From positions 1-61,058 of the forward strand of contig QQNE01000011.1 in assembly GCA_003402735.1 (NCBI GenBank): a DNA stretch of 61,058 nt. The letters run 5' to 3'. Below the pieces are notes generated by a model. The model was not told the origin of the DNA. It did not search any database and saw only the letters and a list, made by a program, of their open reading frames with translations. Below, piece after piece: positions 60,956 through 61,058 of the stretch. A program made the translations under genes and the position numbers. The first letter of the stretch is position 1. Every line of letters begins with the position of its first letter. The DNA is from Verrucomicrobiota bacterium (GTDB taxonomy: Bacteria > Verrucomicrobiota > Verrucomicrobiia > Verrucomicrobiales > DEV007).

Positions 60956-61058
60956 GGAAAAGTCGGGCCCGACGCCTTTGTGAACGAAATGACCCAGCAA
61001 CCATCGTTGCATCCGGCGGCGGATCTGGCAAGGGTTGGGGAATGCTGGGCTCGATAGA

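Noticed and set aside
1..61058. tRNA, rRNA, insertion sequence or phage integrase genes
   Set aside because: I looked in the intergenic stretches and found no cloverleaf-like or transposase-like sequence. All larger gaps are listed as spacers or control regions.

Overview
The window is GC-rich (about 60%), gene-dense bacterial DNA, and most of it is one large cell-surface polysaccharide locus. No rRNA or tRNA gene is visible, so the host is inferred from gene content. Gram-negative traits (Wza-type exporter, outer-membrane beta-barrel, ADP-heptose and GT9 genes) combine with an SHD1-domain PQQ-repeat protein and an EpsI-like protein. Together with many secreted proteins of unknown family, these suggest a Verrucomicrobiota/PVC-type bacterium; confidence is moderate.

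Layout. 1-2762: end of a YbbR/CdaR-like membrane protein, an AAA ATPase, and a convergent unknown gene. 2904-10983: a co-directional export operon with a membrane-anchored secreted protein, two ABC ATPases, two FtsX/MacB-type permeases, a HlyD-type adaptor and a methyltransferase. 10953-12182 (minus): a secreted protein of unknown function. 12183-12548: a divergent control region with a strong palindrome abutting a promoter-like sequence.

12549-49552: the polysaccharide cluster. It opens with an initiating sugar-phosphate transferase, GDP-mannose 4,6-dehydratase and a Wzm permease. Next come a CDP-sugar-epimerase-like gene, a small DUF433/DUF5615 toxin-antitoxin-like pair and the Wzt ATPase. 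Sugar-modifying genes follow: an oxidoreductase, an epimerase, GT9 and RfaE2. A long translationally coupled run then interleaves glycosyltransferases with methyltransferases. Two tandem Wzy/ligase-like polytopic proteins, a Wzx flippase, a VanZ-GT4 fusion, a HAD-UbiA fusion resembling decaprenyl-phosphate phosphoribosyltransferase, and a GT-C-like membrane protein complete it. Genes of both ABC-dependent (Wzm/Wzt) and Wzx/Wzy-dependent export are therefore present.

49613-51600: FmdB-like, EpsI-like and PPP-phosphatase genes. 51822-58496: the envelope export module, with a beta-barrel, an SdrD-like protein, Wza, a Wzc-type tyrosine kinase and an O-antigen-ligase-like protein. 58515-60955 (minus): an SHD1/PQQ protein, a YlbF-like protein with a Cys tail, and a small secreted protein.

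The most unusual structure is at 15988-18360. An 8-nt microsatellite (TCCAACCT) lies in frame at the 5' end of the epimerase gene, and a degenerate copy lies in frame inside wzt. Matching short repeats flank the toxin-antitoxin-like cassette that separates wzm from wzt. The other leading hypothesis is a polyprenyl-phosphate-pentose donor route encoded by the HAD-UbiA fusion and the GT-C-like gene beside it.
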